Positions 13,501 through 24,299 of a stretch of 64,000 bases of DNA are shown piece after piece. The position numbers and the translations under genes were made by a program. Origin of the DNA: Liolophura sinensis (lineage: Eukaryota > Mollusca > Polyplacophora > Chitonida > Chitonidae); assembly GCF_032854445.1 (NCBI RefSeq), contig NC_088304.1, positions 19,629,850 to 19,693,849 of the forward strand, in the 5' to 3' direction. The notes under the pieces were generated by a model. The model was not told where the DNA came from and did no database searches. It worked only from the letters and a program-made list of their open reading frames with translations. The stretch's first letter is position 1, and each line of letters begins with the position of its first letter.

Positions 13501-16500
13501 CTGTGTAATTGTGGATGTGTCAACAAAAAGTATGCTTTTTAGGAACTGAAAAAAATGTCAATACAGTTGTGTTTTGTTTTTCTTTCTCTTGAATTTAACT
13601 AATGAAAATGTTTAGTGAAATTCGATAAACCTGGCATTGTTGTGGCCAGCAGGCCTATCAACTGGTAGTGGTGACAGGAAAACACAGATCTGATTACAGT
13701 ATGCAGATGTGACTGACACATGTAAGCCTGACAAAACATGTCACTTTATTCATGTTTGTCCATGATAACCAGAATAAAGCTCAAACCACTTAAAATTATT
13801 CACTTTATGTATTTTTTAATAACATGATGCAACCAGTAAATCACATAATACAGTCCAGGTAAATCATGCTGACCACCATACTTCGCTATGCTTAAATTAG
13901 GCTTTCCCTTATAGAGCGCACAGTCTTTTACAAGACGTCTCTAATTAGCTTAGAAACCTGTTGATGGCCCTGGATTCCCCCAGCCCAGTTTCCTACCATC
14001 ATAATGCAGGCTGCCGTTGTATAAGTAAAATATTCTTGAGTACGGCGTAAAACACGAATGAAATAAATAAATAACTTAGATTTATGTGAATAAGATTGAC
14101 ATATATCCCAGTCACTGCCTGTTGTCTATCAGAGGTATCTCCCAGTCACTGCCTGTTGTCTATCAGAGCTATCTCCCAGTCACTGCCCATTGTCTATCAG
14201 AGGTATCTCCCAGTCAATGCCCATTGTCTATCAGAGGTATCTCCCAGTCACTGCCCATTGTCGATCAGAGGTATCTCCCAGTAAATGCCCATTGTCTATC
14301 AGAGGTATCTCCCAGTCACTGCCCGTTGCCTATCAAAGATATCTCCCAGTCAGTGCCTGTTGTCTATGAGAGCTATCTCCCAATCACTGCCCATTGTCTA
14401 TCAGAGCTATCTCTCAGTCACTGCTCGTTGTCTTCTGGCTCTTACAAGCTTGACTTCTATTTCCCAGAGTAAGGTTTATTCCGGAAAATACATACTCAGA
14501 TCATCATTTCCGAGTAGTGGAGGTTATGTGCAGGTGATTGTGCCGGCAGACGATTAAAAACCAAGCAATCTGAGAGATCTCGGCAAGCATGTGTCCGACA
14601 CTAATGTGCCCCCTACGTACAGCCGTGGCGTGTCTGTCGTGTCCGTTGGCTATGTCACATCGAGTAGTGAGTTGCTTATTTTCTTCTGGTAAAGGCAGTC
14701 CGATACTGGTGATATCTACGAACAGATTAGGGAAATTGATAAGTCCGTCTCTATATGTATGTACTATAACTGTCCTCTGTATTTACGGGTAACCATCAGG
14801 ATATGTCACTATGCTGCATGGTGATGCATATACCATAGTAAACAGGTGTTTTGCAGTCTTGAAGAAACACATTAACTAATTTCCTGAAACAGGGTAGAAT
14901 CAGTCACAGTGCGAAAGAAGCTAAATGAAAACGAGGTAATTGACCAGAACAAAAGTAAAAGCACTGCTCAGTGAGTCGAGGTATCTTTGTTCACTGAATG
15001 CATTGTTTATGATAACGAAGTATTATCTGTCATTAGTATGGGAGATATGTGCACATGAGCAGTTCATCTCCTGTACCGTGAACCTGAAACCCAGCCAAAA
15101 ACGCAATTTCCAGAATGAATTCGTTCTTAGAATAACATTTATTGAGTTACTACCATGTGACACTGAGCTCTAGTGGTCGTATTTTTCAACTATAATCTGC
15201 AGCTCCATTTTTTTTAGTCTTACATGCAATCCGATTAAATAACCTGATCGCTTGTCGCTAAATCAGAATGTTTGGCGGCCACTTCGAATGACCTACAGTA
15301 ATCCTTATTACTCACTCGCATGAAAACAACGTGATCAGATAAGCGACAAAATCCCATTCAGATTTCCAATAAGAAACTAACTATAGCATCAGTCGAAGTC
15401 GGGAGATCCCGGGGAACCAGCCCGGCTCGGGTCAGGGTAAAGACTTTAAAAATAGGACTTGCTGCTGCCTTGCTTGGCGCTCAGCAGTGAGCGGTTAGAG
15501 CAAGGATACATGACTGGTTGGCCCGGTGTCAGGATAGTGTGACTGGGTGGGGTGTCATGTCTGTTGTCTTTGGCATGATACTTCAGAAGTGGCAACACTT
15601 TTGGGGCATAGACTAACCTAATGACTCCTTGTTGTCATATAACTGAAAAATTGTCAAGTACGACGTTAAACCCCAAGCATACATGCATACATACATACCA
15701 CGACATCAGTTCTAGCTACTCGTGGCACTTATCGGCGATACCCTCTGAATTAGAAACAGGCGGTAGCTCAACTTGCTAGTCCTCATTCGCTTATCTTTGC
15801 GTCCAAACAGTTAAGGATACCGACAACGTCAGTCGTGAATTGTCGAAAGAAACTGGAGTCTGGTACTGTTCAGGATGGGAAAGGTAACATCAGACTGTCC
15901 GTGTCTTATCCTGATCGCATTGACATGCAGATCAGAGACTAAGCGGTGTGGCAACGGAGCAACAATCTACCAGTATCTAGAGCTGCAGTTATGGATTACG
16001 CCCGGAAAGCTCCGGACAGTCCCGACTTCAAGGCGTCCGATGACTGGTTGCGCCACTTCCTCTGTAGGCACAACCTTACCCAGATGACGAGGATGAGTGT
16101 GGCCCAACAAGTGCCTGATGACATGGAGGCGAGAATATGGATTTTCCAAACTTACATCCGAGAGCGGAGGATGAATGGAGAATTTGACGATGAATGCATC
16201 ATCAACACGGACGAGACTGTCGTCTTCTTCGACTCACGACCAAACACAACTCATGCCCAGAAGGGGAAGAAGACCGTCATCATCAGCTGAAAAACGTCAC
16301 CTTACCGTTGTGTTTGCCACAACACCTAAGGGTATAACCTTTAGCCTCTGGTCATCTTCAGAGGTAGGCATATGCTTTTTACTTTTCTGCTCTCTTTCCA
16401 TGATATTTTTCAGTCACCACCAGGAAAAAGTCATTGCACATTAACTTAATTTTCTTTTTGTATTTTGAAAGGGAAGAGTTGGCTATCGGACATTGCATCA

Positions 16501-19500
16501 GTGCTGGGAAATAATGGGTGCAGGATAAGGGTGGATGTCGGAAGGTTTTAATGGTGAAGTGGATCAGAACAGTCTTGGCCCTCGTTCACGTGAGGAAGGA
16601 GAAGTCTTCTGATCATGGATTCCTTTGCCGCCCACATTAACGCCTCCCCCCTCACACCCCACCTTTGATTTGATTTGGAGATCAAATTATTACCTAGCCA
16701 TATGTTAAAATACAAGATATATATATGCATTTTAGGTGTTATCATGCCACAAGTATGTATATTTTTTCCCACAAATACAACCGTTGGATCTTTCAATCAA
16801 CAAACCATTTAAAGACCACCTGAGGCATTCTTAGACAGCTTACATGAGTGAGTTCGACCATACCTGTGCTCACATTCCCACAGCCAGTTGCCAGCTTATT
16901 TTGGACGAGGTTGACACGGCTTGGCGGCCGATGGGCCGGAGTCCACACATGGTAGCCAGGTAATTTGACGCATACGGCATCACAGGAGCGTTGGGTAAGG
17001 CAGCAGTGGAAGTGGGAAGGAGAGCAGCTGTTCTTCGTGCTGCTCTGCTCGGCTATCAGTTGGTGGATTCACTGCTACTAATGTGAATGCACCCGATCTA
17101 GACGATGACACACAGAACCCTTTTCTCTAAATGTTCCAGTCTCAGTGTCTCTTTCATATGTTGCAACTGTGTGGAATTCATTGTATACATACCAGTTTCA
17201 TTTTTCAATTGAGGAAAATAAAGTGTTGTTAAGTCGATAAATTACAACTCTAAATGTGTTGACTTGATTGATATAGATCTTGCGTCTGATAATGAGCGAA
17301 TTCGTTATATTTCCACTAGTAAGACAGTGACCTGCATGACCGTAATAATAAAAGCAAGAAATATTTAAAATTATAGAAAAAAAACTTTGTATTTAGTCAG
17401 TCTTACGGCAGCTTTGTTTTGTTTTTTTTTTGGCAAAAATCAGTCCTCGTCGTGTTATGACGAATCTTATAATTGAGACCTGTACCTCAACCGATTGGCT
17501 TCGTTGTTGCGAACTCCACTTATGACGACAGCGAAAAAAACGAAAGCAGACATGTATGGAATGGAGTGTAGATATGTTGGCTATTTCTATTTGCAAATTA
17601 ACTTTTAAGACGCATGTGTGTATTTATTTACTTTGGACAAAACTCATACGTCATTAGACCATGTTGTGAAAAACTTGCGCTCTTGTAAACGTAGGCCTGT
17701 TTATTACGGGTTTGTCCTGCGCAATCCCGTGAGCACGCTCCTCCAACCCCACCTCGCCTAGCTGTGTCCAGTTAACAAGAATCACAACTAGACACAAGGA
17801 ATCATGGGATACACATTCTAGAATTATGGGCTAAACTCTACGAGAAATACGGTAACTGAATTGATAAGCAGAAGGCATTGAGTCACTAAAAAAACCCAAC
17901 TCAAATATAAAACAAACATGTGATCATCACTAAATAAAGAGCTGTTTTAGTTGCAGATAAAGTACTTTTATCATAAATTACATATGTATATGCTGTAATG
18001 TCAATAGAAACAATAATGATACTCAAACTGTAAAGCTTTAATTTTGTCATGTTACAGGATTATTATTATTAATTTATTTATTTATTTATTTGATTGGTGT
18101 TTCACGCCCTACTCAGGAATATTTCATTTATACGACAATGGCCAGCATTATGGTTGGAGGAAACAGGTCAGTGCCCAAAAGAAACCCACGACCATCCTCA
18201 GGTTTATTGTTATTATTGAATATATCTTATTATTAACATAGTGATGTTATGATGTTGTGTTTCAGAAACGTGGGTTGTGGAGCATGTGCCTTCTGGATGA
18301 GGGCAGCTGGGGTGGCGGCCCCGCAGATTCTACGACTGGTAAGTATGGATGCATGTATATACATGAAATGTAAGCCTGAGTGAACATAGACGAAGTGCCA
18401 GTCAGATCAAGTGTTGGCTTATAACTATAATACCTTTGTACAACGATACACAATTGTTACTAATTGGCAGCTGTAAGAGATAGGCAAGTCCAGCCTAATC
18501 TTGAAGTAATCTTGTATGGTTAGGTTTAGTCTGCGTTCACTGAAGTGTGACCAAGGTCAGACTTTGAAGTGTGACCAAGGTAAAACTTTTTTGCTCTTCC
18601 ATCTCCAAATGTACATAAATTATTCATTCCTGGAAGTACACGAACAGGAGAAAGATATCTAGTTTCACTCATTCCATGAACAAGGTTTAAGCCAAACTTA
18701 CACAGACAAAGCAACACGAGGTCTCCTAGTCTCGAACCACTTCCTGCTGCTTTGTCCACAGCTTTAGCTCAGGAAATATGTCAGGTACCTGTCAAGGTGG
18801 GTTGGTGAATTGGTTTCTTTCTGATTTCCTCTTCCCATATACCTGATTTCTTTTTCCCATATACCTGATTTCTTTCTTATAAGTGAAATATTCTTGAGAA
18901 AGGTATAATTCAAATTGTTCCAATTTAACACCGATGTCAATAAACTGAGTTTCTTCTTGTCTGTAATAGGATGCACTGTATTTCAGGGAAAGGCAGATAG
19001 TCTAAAGTGCCAGCAGAATTTGTTTTTGAAACATTACAAGTATTAAACTTTAGAGTATGATCACATTTCGCTACACATGTTCATTGTCAAAATAAAATTC
19101 ACAACGTTTTATCACGGATTTCTGTGATGCCTCCATAGGCAAATTCGTAAGCTGCATTTAGGGATACTGTAAAGAATTGTGTTCATTTCAGCCTTTGGTA
19201 AAACTGCTATAATTACCAAATACTTCTACGAGTCAAACAGTGGATCATTCACTTAGTCTGTCCCACTTGTTGAGTCATGACTGGTTTGTGTGTTGTAGGG
19301 TTTTGTCACATTCAAGCAGCTTCCTACCATTATATTTGGGGGTGTGGCCCTGGTGGGAGGGGCCTTAACTCTGACCCTCTCTGAGACTCTGAACAAAAAA
19401 TTACCTGACAAGATCGAGGACGTAGAAGACGTGGCAGACTTAGAGATGGAGGAGGTAAAAGCATCCAGCGAGAGAGGAGACGCTGGGATGCCTCTGAAGG

Positions 19501-19538
19501 TGTCACCGGACCATGAAGTGGACAGCAATGGCATATGA
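1264..19538 (+). CDS. SLC22-family organic cation/carnitine-type transporter, 9 exons, 541 aa
   Basis: Joined exons are 1264-1581, 2796-3026, 5658-5854, 7182-7415, 9442-9576, 11422-11504, 12696-12810, 18266-18338 and 19299-19538. Every junction is GT..AG with compatible phases, giving 541 residues, the usual SLC22 length. Seen: TM1 at about residues 18-40; a large extracellular loop with cysteines and three N-glycosylation sequons (N63, N81, N85); STEWDLVC-like TIVTEWDLVC at the exon 1/2 joint; the MFS signature GFLSDYFGRKP at about 136-146; PESFRW at 252-257 after TM6; RFGRRKP at 372-378; YTAELYPTVIRN near 428-439; and an acidic cytoplasmic tail. Family knowledge: SLC22 proteins are 12-TM plasma-membrane carriers of organic cations, zwitterions or anions. 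The substrate cannot be assigned; the motifs lean towards the organic-cation branch. Start choice: the first ATG in the exon, with A at -3. Introns carry SINEs and tandem arrays, two of which begin at the gene's own splice donors. Confidence 0.93.
2085..2560 (+). mobile_element. TIR element (MITE), copy 1, in SLC22 intron 1
   Basis: Terminal inverted repeats cacagacccccatta and taatgggggtctgtg bound 476 bp that share extensive sequence with 28203-28648 in the opposite orientation (for example caaaatctggacctt and ggtgcatacctg). No transposase. Local open frames (SNAKGTS...) are not genes. Confidence 0.8.
2796..3026 (+). CDS. SLC22-like transporter exon 2 (residues 107-183)
   Basis: The acceptor follows a T-rich tract (ttctgttctcag). 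The donor is atgcag followed by gtagtt, phase 0 on both sides. Encodes WDLVCQHKHLVSL, TM2, the MFS loop motif GFLSDYFGRKP and TM3 into TM4. This is the most diagnostic block for SLC22 membership. Confidence 0.92.
3109..3366 (+). mobile_element. SINE, main family, near full length
   Basis: tRNA-like head (gcctccgtggct..gttagc, B-box-like gagttca), a central ctggcttcctctccagccg block and the tail ggcgtaaagcgccgatcaaa plus taaa repeats. In SLC22 intron 2. Confidence 0.9.
3480..3820 (+). mobile_element. Second SINE family, near full length
   Basis: tRNA-like head tagcacagttggtagagcgt (A box) with cctgggtcgagtcac (B box), and a distinct tail gactgaaaaattgttaagta plus cgatgttaaaccccaagcac. Confidence 0.82.
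5658..5854 (+). CDS. SLC22-like transporter exon 3 (residues 184-249)
   Basis: The acceptor is ttttcacag and the donor tatg followed by gtaagt. The exon ends two bases into the Trp249 codon. It encodes TM4 to TM6 (GLQTTSYAMVMELF..., FWGCSYIILALIWY, QDWRYIQLAITLP). Its last 111 bp and the first 16 bp of the intron are repeated in tandem downstream; the first copy is the functional one because the others carry an in-frame TAG. Confidence 0.9.
5744..6378 (+). repeat. 127-bp tandem repeat made from SLC22 exon 3 end plus its splice donor
   Basis: Five units with an exact 127-bp spacing (the anchor aggactggagata is at 5791, 5918, 6045, 6172 and 6299). Unit 1 is the real exon end plus 16 bp of intron. 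Units 2-4 keep tatg followed by gtaagt but carry TAG in place of the Tyr codon (tggtac to tggtag). Unit 5 has decayed, its donor now reading gttagc. Confidence 0.95.
7182..7415 (+). CDS. SLC22-like transporter exon 4 (residues 249-327)
   Basis: Acceptor tttatcag, donor aattg followed by gtgagc. The first base completes Trp249 and the last two begin Trp327. Encodes LLPESFRWLLLKN, matching the SLC22 PESPRWL motif after TM6, then the large charged intracellular loop and the start of TM7. Confidence 0.93.
7561..7827 (+). mobile_element. SINE, main family, near full length
   Basis: Starts gcctccgtggctcagttggt and ends ggcgtaaaacaccaatcaag plus aata repeats, directly downstream of SLC22 exon 4. 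Confidence 0.9.
9442..9576 (+). CDS. SLC22-like transporter exon 5 (residues 327-372)
   Basis: Acceptor ggtttgcag, donor caacag followed by gtaaga. Encodes WFATALGYYGLSL...FFISGVVELPAY, a close match to the SLC22 TM7-TM8 block (YYGLSL, G.VE.PAY). A 42-bp tandem array starts at this donor. Confidence 0.92.
9577..10944 (+). repeat. 42-bp minisatellite starting at the SLC22 exon 5 donor
   Basis: About 31 copies of a 42-bp unit, itself two related 21-bp halves (gattgtcatcacaggtacag and gtgagattgttatcactggt, approximately). It begins immediately at the exon 5 donor (caacag followed by gtaagattatcattgcag). Each unit contains donor-like acag followed by gtacag or gtgag, and ctg followed by gtaaga. 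Because 42 is a multiple of three, frames stay open on both strands. Confidence 0.95.
11422..11504 (+). CDS. SLC22-like transporter exon 6 (residues 372-400)
   Basis: Acceptor cctcacccag, donor aaag followed by gtaaga; phases 2 in and 1 out fit the neighbours. Encodes RFGRRKPMAGFFILCGITC, the second MFS R-x-GRR motif and TM9. At 83 bp it is too short to stand out as an ORF by itself. Confidence 0.9.
11565..12040 (+). mobile_element. Second SINE family copy, split by the palindrome
   Basis: Body ggacacaggactggttggcc, tail start gactgaaaaattgttaac, then the fold-back element, then a resumed tail atgaaaaattaagtatgggg plus taaaacctcaagc. The order gives relative ages: SINE first, palindrome later. 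Confidence 0.75.
11854..12002. mobile_element. Palindromic fold-back element, 149 bp
   Basis: Arms of about 65 bp are reverse complements with few mismatches (ataacgagatgtatggataa at one end, ttatccatatatctcgttat at the other), with a short central loop. It sits inside the 3' part of a second-family SINE copy, whose tail resumes after it. Confidence 0.88.
12696..12810 (+). CDS. SLC22-like transporter exon 7 (residues 400-438)
   Basis: Acceptor tatgctcag, donor aatcag followed by gtgagc. Encodes ALSLIGKFSTAGLF...FLYTAELYPTVIR, corresponding to the conserved GKF.....Y.YTAEL.PT..R block of SLC22. This exon was recovered by motif and splice-phase matching. Confidence 0.92.
12880..13139 (+). mobile_element. 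SINE, main family, near full length
   Basis: Head gcctccgtggctcagtcggt, tail ggcgtaaaacaccaatcaaa plus taaa repeats; 70 bp after SLC22 exon 7. Close to consensus, so relatively young. Confidence 0.92.
13969..14074 (+). mobile_element. SINE, main family, 3' fragment
   Basis: Only the distal part (cccagtttcctaccatcata to the aataaata tail) is present, immediately before the 34-bp array. Confidence 0.85.
14100..14440. repeat. 34-bp minisatellite in SLC22 intron 7
   Basis: About ten copies of tatctcccagtcactgcctg plus ttgtctatcagagg with a 34-bp spacing. Short open frames here (SPSHCLLSIRGIS-type) are repeat artefacts. Confidence 0.9.
15455..15690 (+). mobile_element. Second SINE family copy
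   Basis: Shares gactggttggcccggtgtca and the tail aactgaaaaattgtcaagta plus cgacgttaaaccccaagcat with the other copies; just upstream of the pogo relic. Confidence 0.82.
15875..17090 (+). mobile_element. pogo/Tigger-like transposase relic, broken
   Basis: The first part reads DYARKAPDSPDFKASDDWLR and HFLCRHNLTQM, a CENP-B/Tc5-type helix-turn-helix. It is followed by INTDETVVFFDSRPNTTHAQ (first catalytic Asp) and, after a one-base frameshift near 16,285, AEKRHLTVVFATTPKG. LLIMDSFAAHINA near 16,603-16,641 is the second Asp block, and QPLDLSINKPFKDHLRH near 16,778-16,830 carries the third Asp. A C-terminal block (WRPMGRSPHMVAR, DAYGITGALG) follows to about 17,000. Family: pogo (Tc1-mariner superfamily) DDE transposases. 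Frameshifts and stops make it non-functional. No TIRs found by eye. Confidence 0.85.
18066..18201 (-). mobile_element. SINE, main family, 3' fragment, reverse
   Basis: Begins with taaa-complement repeats and gattggtgtttcacgcccta; ends at the acccacgaccatcc block. Lies 65 bp before SLC22 exon 8, so it adds T-rich sequence upstream of that acceptor. Confidence 0.87.
18266..18338 (+). CDS. SLC22-like transporter exon 8 (residues 438-462)
   Basis: Acceptor gttgtgtttcag, donor cgactg followed by gtaagt. Encodes RNVGCGACAFWMRAAGVAAP, the family block RN.G.G......R.G....P. The preceding intron (12811-18265) is the longest in the gene and is filled with transposons and SINEs. Confidence 0.9.
19299..19538 (+). 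CDS. SLC22-like transporter exon 9, C-terminus and stop (residues 463-541)
   Basis: Acceptor gtgttgtag. Encodes LPTIIFGGVALVGGALTLTLSETLNKKLPD (TM12 and the SE(T/S)LN..LP motif), then a strongly acidic tail (IEDVEDVADLEMEEVK) and a TGA at 19536-19538. Confidence 0.92.
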   Translation, partial: GFVTFKQLPTIIFGGVALVGGALTLTLSETLNKKLPDKIEDVEDVADLEMEEVKASSERGDAGMPLKVSPDHEVDSNGI

Positions 19539-20265
19539 GAAGAGAGGATAAAGTAGGGACGGAAGAATTGAGGATGGGAGGGGATAGTGTCCGGTAAATG
19601 AAAGCCATGCGTGCCATCGCTGAGAGAAGCGAAAAAACTTTTGCATGTCTTGAAAAGAAAAGACCTCTAAAAGCAGTAAGCATCAATCGACATACCACTT
19701 AAAACTAGGAACAAATATACTTTCATTTATTTATATTTTTTTTTTTCGATTTTTGTTAAAGGTGTTCAAACATCTGAATTCTAAAGTGGGCTTTATGGAC
19801 AATAGTATGAGAGTTGAGTAACGCTGATGTCACAGGAAGTTTTCCCAACTCTAATCACGACACAAAATGTTGGAATAACTCTATTTTTTACCCATGAGTA
19901 AAACATTACTGAAATAATGTTCCCAAAAATTCCTTCTTTCTGGTGAACACCAGGAAAAAAGTGAAGTGACGTCAGAGATCCTAGATACCGTCAGTATGGC
20001 TTATCCAACCCCCTCCATAGTATTCCAATATTTGAATGCCTTTCAATACTCATTCAATACATGAAAGTATTTATGCATAGTCTTCAGTTGTCCGCATGAT
20101 GAACGTTGCATCATATTTTAGCTTTCTTTTACGTTGAAATGATTTAATAGAAGCTCTTGTCATTGATACTCCCTTAAACTGTTTGCAGGTGGTGCCAGTT
20201 TTTTGGTCAATGAAATCCTGTGTATACTCTCAAGGGCTGTATTCATGAGAACAGAAATGGTTCTC
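19539..20265 (+). other. 3' flank / probable 3' UTR of the transporter
   Basis: No ORF or repeat of note; T-rich around 19,730-19,745. No convincing aataaa signal close to the stop codon, so the 3' end of the transcript is not placed. Confidence 0.35.
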
Positions 20266-20269
20266 AAAC

Positions 20270-20585
20270 ATGTTGACACATACCATACACACCATACGGG
20301 TAGACACACACCATACATGTAGACACATGCCGTACATGCAGACACACGCCGTTCATGTAGACACACGCCGTACATGTATACACACACCATACATGTAGAC
20401 ACACACTGTACATGTAGACATACACCATACACGTAGACATACACTGTACATGTAGACATACACCATACATGTAGACATACACTGTACATGTAGACACACA
20501 GCATACATGTAGACACACACATGCATGTAGACACACAACCATACATGTAGACATACACTGTACATGTGGACACACACACAATGTT
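20270..20585. repeat. 18-bp minisatellite 3' of the transporter gene
   Basis: About 17 copies of an 18-bp unit of the type accatacatgtagacaca, alternating with cactgtacatgtagacat. It produces overlapping minus-strand open frames that are not genes. Confidence 0.88.
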
Positions 20586-20739
20586 TTTCTCTTTCTTTTT
20601 GTGCCATCCTCTGGATGGCATGATAGGGCTGCTGATTTTCACAGTTATAAATACACCCATAATTTACAGTAAATCAGTGAGAAAAAGTCACAAGTAAAGA
20701 GATCAAAAGTTAAAACCAAAATTTAGTTCATTGTGGTTT

Positions 20740-21420
20740 TAGGCATTAACATGAAAATGTAGGGATGTACATGTAATCATGAAGAGGTATCAGGGATGTA
20801 GGCCTTAGATGTAATCATGAACATATATTAGGATCTACATGTAATGATGAAGATATATTAGAGATGTTCTTGCAATCATGAACATGTATTAGGGGAGTAC
20901 ATGTAATCATAAACATGTATTAGTGATTTACATGTAGTCATAAACAAATTAGGGATGTATATGTAATCATAAACATGTATGAGATGTACATGTTGTAGTG
21001 ATGTGCTTGTAATGACGAACATGTATTAAGATGAACAAGTGGTCATGAACATGTAATAAGGATGTACATGTAATGATAAAGATGTATTAGATATGTGCAT
21101 GTAATCATGTGAATGTTGTGGGAATGTGCATGTAATCATGTGAATGTTGTGGGAATGTGCATGTTATTATGTGCATGTTGTGGGGATGTACTTGTAATCA
21201 TGTGCATGTTGTGGGGATGTACTTGTAATCATGTGCATGTTGTGGGGATGTACATGTAATCATGTGCATGTTGTGGGGATGTACTTGTAATCATGTGCAT
21301 GTTGTGGGGATGTACTTGTAATCATGTGCATGTTGTGGGGATGTACGTGTAATCATGTGCATGTTGTGGGGATGTACATGTAATCATGTGCATGTTGTGG
21401 GGATGTACATGTAATCATGC
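20740..21420. repeat. 31-bp minisatellite with a diverged left half
   Basis: The right part (about 21,085-21,420) has exact 31-bp units (gtgcatgttgtggggatgta plus cttgtaatcat). The left part shows the same words with irregular spacing. The array carries many alternating atgtac/gtacat words. Confidence 0.88.
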
Positions 21421-22129
21421 AGTGATCATGAGTGAGGGTTCATGTGTCTTATGTTTTATGGTGAAATTTGGAAGGAAGTGCTATAATTTTGCTAAATGGG
21501 GAATGTAAGGCTTAGCTTTAGTGATGTTTTTTGAGAAAAACAGTTCTTATACATGTATTGTTAACTGGTCAACAATGGAAAACAACTTTAACTGCCAACA
21601 GTGTTCAATATTTTTGTAAGTGTTCAATGATGATGATTTTGTCAGTTTTGTCAAAATGTCTCTCACGTAATGAAATATGTCAGCATCTGTTTTTTAAAAT
21701 TTTTTTCTTGTAACTCGTCATTGTGTAGCAAGACGTAGTATTTTGATGGTATCTGAGACTGTCGCTGTTGGATTCCGTGTTTATCCACGTGTCTGGTTAT
21801 TAGATATTTTTGTTAAGGGTAAGTTTGGTCAGTACATAGTAATTGTATGTATATCTTGATGTGTATTGTGGCATTTATTTGCTGTTTGCGGTGACTGTGG
21901 TCAAAGATATATCTTGAGGCCTGGGTCACACTTCTTTTTGTTCATGGATGTGAGCAGGCTGCTTAGACCTTTTTATTTAGCAAATCCTCTGAGTTGCTAC
22001 CATGGGTTTCTTCTAACCCTTGTTTTGGAAATGAAATGCTTTTATATGGAGTTTTTGATAGAGATATGTTCATACGATGTGCAGGACAGTAAAAAAATAT
22101 TCTGAGAATGTCAAGAATAAAACCTAAAA

Positions 22130-22258
22130 GCTGATGGATTTACCTCGCTGTGATGGATTCAGCTCGCTGTTACACATTCAGCTCGCTGTGACGCATTCAG
22201 CTCGCTCTGACGCATTCAGCTCGCTCTGACGCATCCAGCTCGCTGTGATAGATTCAGT
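22130..22258. repeat. Short 19-bp tandem repeat
   Basis: Six to seven copies of ttcagctcgctgtgacgca with single-base differences. Confidence 0.85.
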
Positions 22259-22259
22259 C

Positions 22260-23480
22260 CATTCCTTAGGTTCCAAAAGCCCTTGCTGCGAGCTTGGCTC
22301 ACCTGACCTCGAAGTACTTATTTGTTTGAAAAGAAGTGCGATCTTTTCAACTGGTGATTGGATAATATATTTTGTACAAGATCTGACACTAAAACGAATA
22401 TTTATAAAGATATTTGAATGCTTTGGGACTGACAATGCGAAGATCTGTTGTTATAATTTGTTCACATTCAGCTGAGCTGCCTGTGATCAGTACTTTGTTC
22501 ATAGCTTGTGGACCGACATGTTCAGCAGGTATGCCTACAGGGAGGCATAAATAGAGAATGTCTGCGACCTTAATTACCACTGCCTGATTAAAATATCCAT
22601 ACATACTTGCCAGATTTGTAGACCACGCTAACACACAGTGTAAGTTAATCTCATCTGGAACTTCAATAATTTACACTTTACATGACCAATTTTCCGGACG
22701 TCATATTTCTTTTGCAGTTTTCTGTCTTTATTTATAAGAGCTGTCTGCAGTGGTCATGGGTTGATATACCTTACCTCACTAGTTTTTTCAGTATTTGCAA
22801 TAATGGTTTTCTATTTAATAACATTGTAGACGTAATCGTTATTTGTGTGACAAAAAGGGTACGAAGATGAGGCTTGAAATCCACACTCAGGGTTTTATAA
22901 TATACCTCCTGTGCAAAGTCAAACCTAACATCCACTTCACCTTACAAGTTACGAAATTTAGTGCATATTGAATTTAGCAACAGTTTGTAATCTCAATACA
23001 CTTGTTATCAGTGAGTTGTCATCACTTTTTCTTATTAATAATGATGAATGCCTCTTTGTCGTAGGGATTGATTTTTGTATTGTGCTAGTTAATACTCTGA
23101 ATGCTGATCGTCCCTGCTAGTGCAATTCCACTTCTCATCTCAGTATTACTGAAGTCTTTTTAACATGTTTTGGCTTGAATAAGATAGTATACTGATACTG
23201 AGGAAGCTGAAGTATATATGATAAAAAGCCAGTTGCCAGTTTTAGTTATCATTGTATGCATACCTGTAATTTGCTGAGATCAGATTTTGTTATACTCAGA
23301 TTTCACTTACACCGTGGAGGTACAAATTTTATAACTTTATACCTCCAAGACCATACGTGTACCTTCTCATTTTTCTGTACTTGTATCACGTTATGTAATA
23401 CATAAATTACGTTTATGTATTACATAACTAGGTTAATTATTTTAAACTAAAAACTTCATGCGTGAATACTACAAAACAAA
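22260..23480. other. Intergenic, nothing recognised
   Basis: Short open frames only, with no coding bias, repeat or RNA gene that I can support. A small inverted pair (atgtaatacataaattacg / gtttatgtattacataac) lies at 23,392-23,428. Confidence 0.4.
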
Positions 23481-23487
23481 CACCAGG

Positions 23488-23727
23488 GACCCTCCGTGAC
23501 CAAGGGGTTAGTGTGCCAGTGTACCACAATGACTCAGGAGCCTCTCACCATTGCAGTCACTGTGAGTTCAAGCTCAGCTTATGCAGGCCTCCTATCCGCT
23601 GGTACTTGGGAAGGTATGAAAGCAGCATGCAGTCGGTCGTGAGTTCCTTCACATCATATTGTTGAACAAGTGAAATAGTATTAAGTATAGCATAAACGAC
23701 CAATAAAATAAATAAATAAATAAATAA
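23488..23727 (+). mobile_element. SINE, main family, diverged
   Basis: Head ccctccgtgaccaaggggtt, middle gagcctctcaccattgcagt, tail agcataaacgaccaataaaa plus taaa repeats. Confidence 0.85.
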
Positions 23728-24089
23728 GACATAATGTAAAAAGGTACGGTTTTTGAAACTTTTACATATCCATGTATGAATCTCTACATGTGAAATGTTT
23801 CACAATAGTATGGAGGAGAATTCCTTAATTCCTTATCAAGGTAGATGCTTATTATTGATATGAAAACGTTTTCTGGATGTTTTTTAATACTTGCTTACTC
23901 TTTTATGTCGATTTACCTAACTCAGACATTTTGTTATATTTGTACACTCCATGTACCTAAATGTACTCTTTTGTTTTGAAACGAACTTACACAGTTTAAT
24001 TTGCATTTGAGCTTTTAATGCTTCGGTATAATTTTCCCTCATTCCTTTACATTTGGGATTGTGAAGCATCATTTCAGTGTAGTTGTTGG

Positions 24090-24299
24090 ACTCCGTGCCC
24101 AAGGTGGTTTGCGTGCCAGAACGGCGTGAAGACGCAGGCAGGAGCCTCTCACCAACGCGGTTGATGTGAGGTCATGCTGGCTTCCTCTCCGGCCGTACGT
24201 GCGAAGGTCTGCAGCAACCTGCGGTTTTTCGTGGGTTGTGAAATATTTTTGACTACGGCGTAAAACATTAATCAAATAAATCAATCAATAAATAAATAC
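24090..24299 (+). mobile_element. SINE, main family, with internal deletion
   Basis: Head gactccgtgcccaaggtggt, centre ctggcttcctctccggccgt, tail ggcgtaaaacattaatcaaa. About 55 bp of the centre (the region from gggctctgcccgg to the cgtcgtataag block) is missing. Confidence 0.85.

Noticed and set aside
20160..20660. 166-codon minus-strand frame rich in Cys, Met, Tyr and His
   Set aside because: Encoded by the 18-bp minisatellite; overlapping frames of similar length exist in the other phases.
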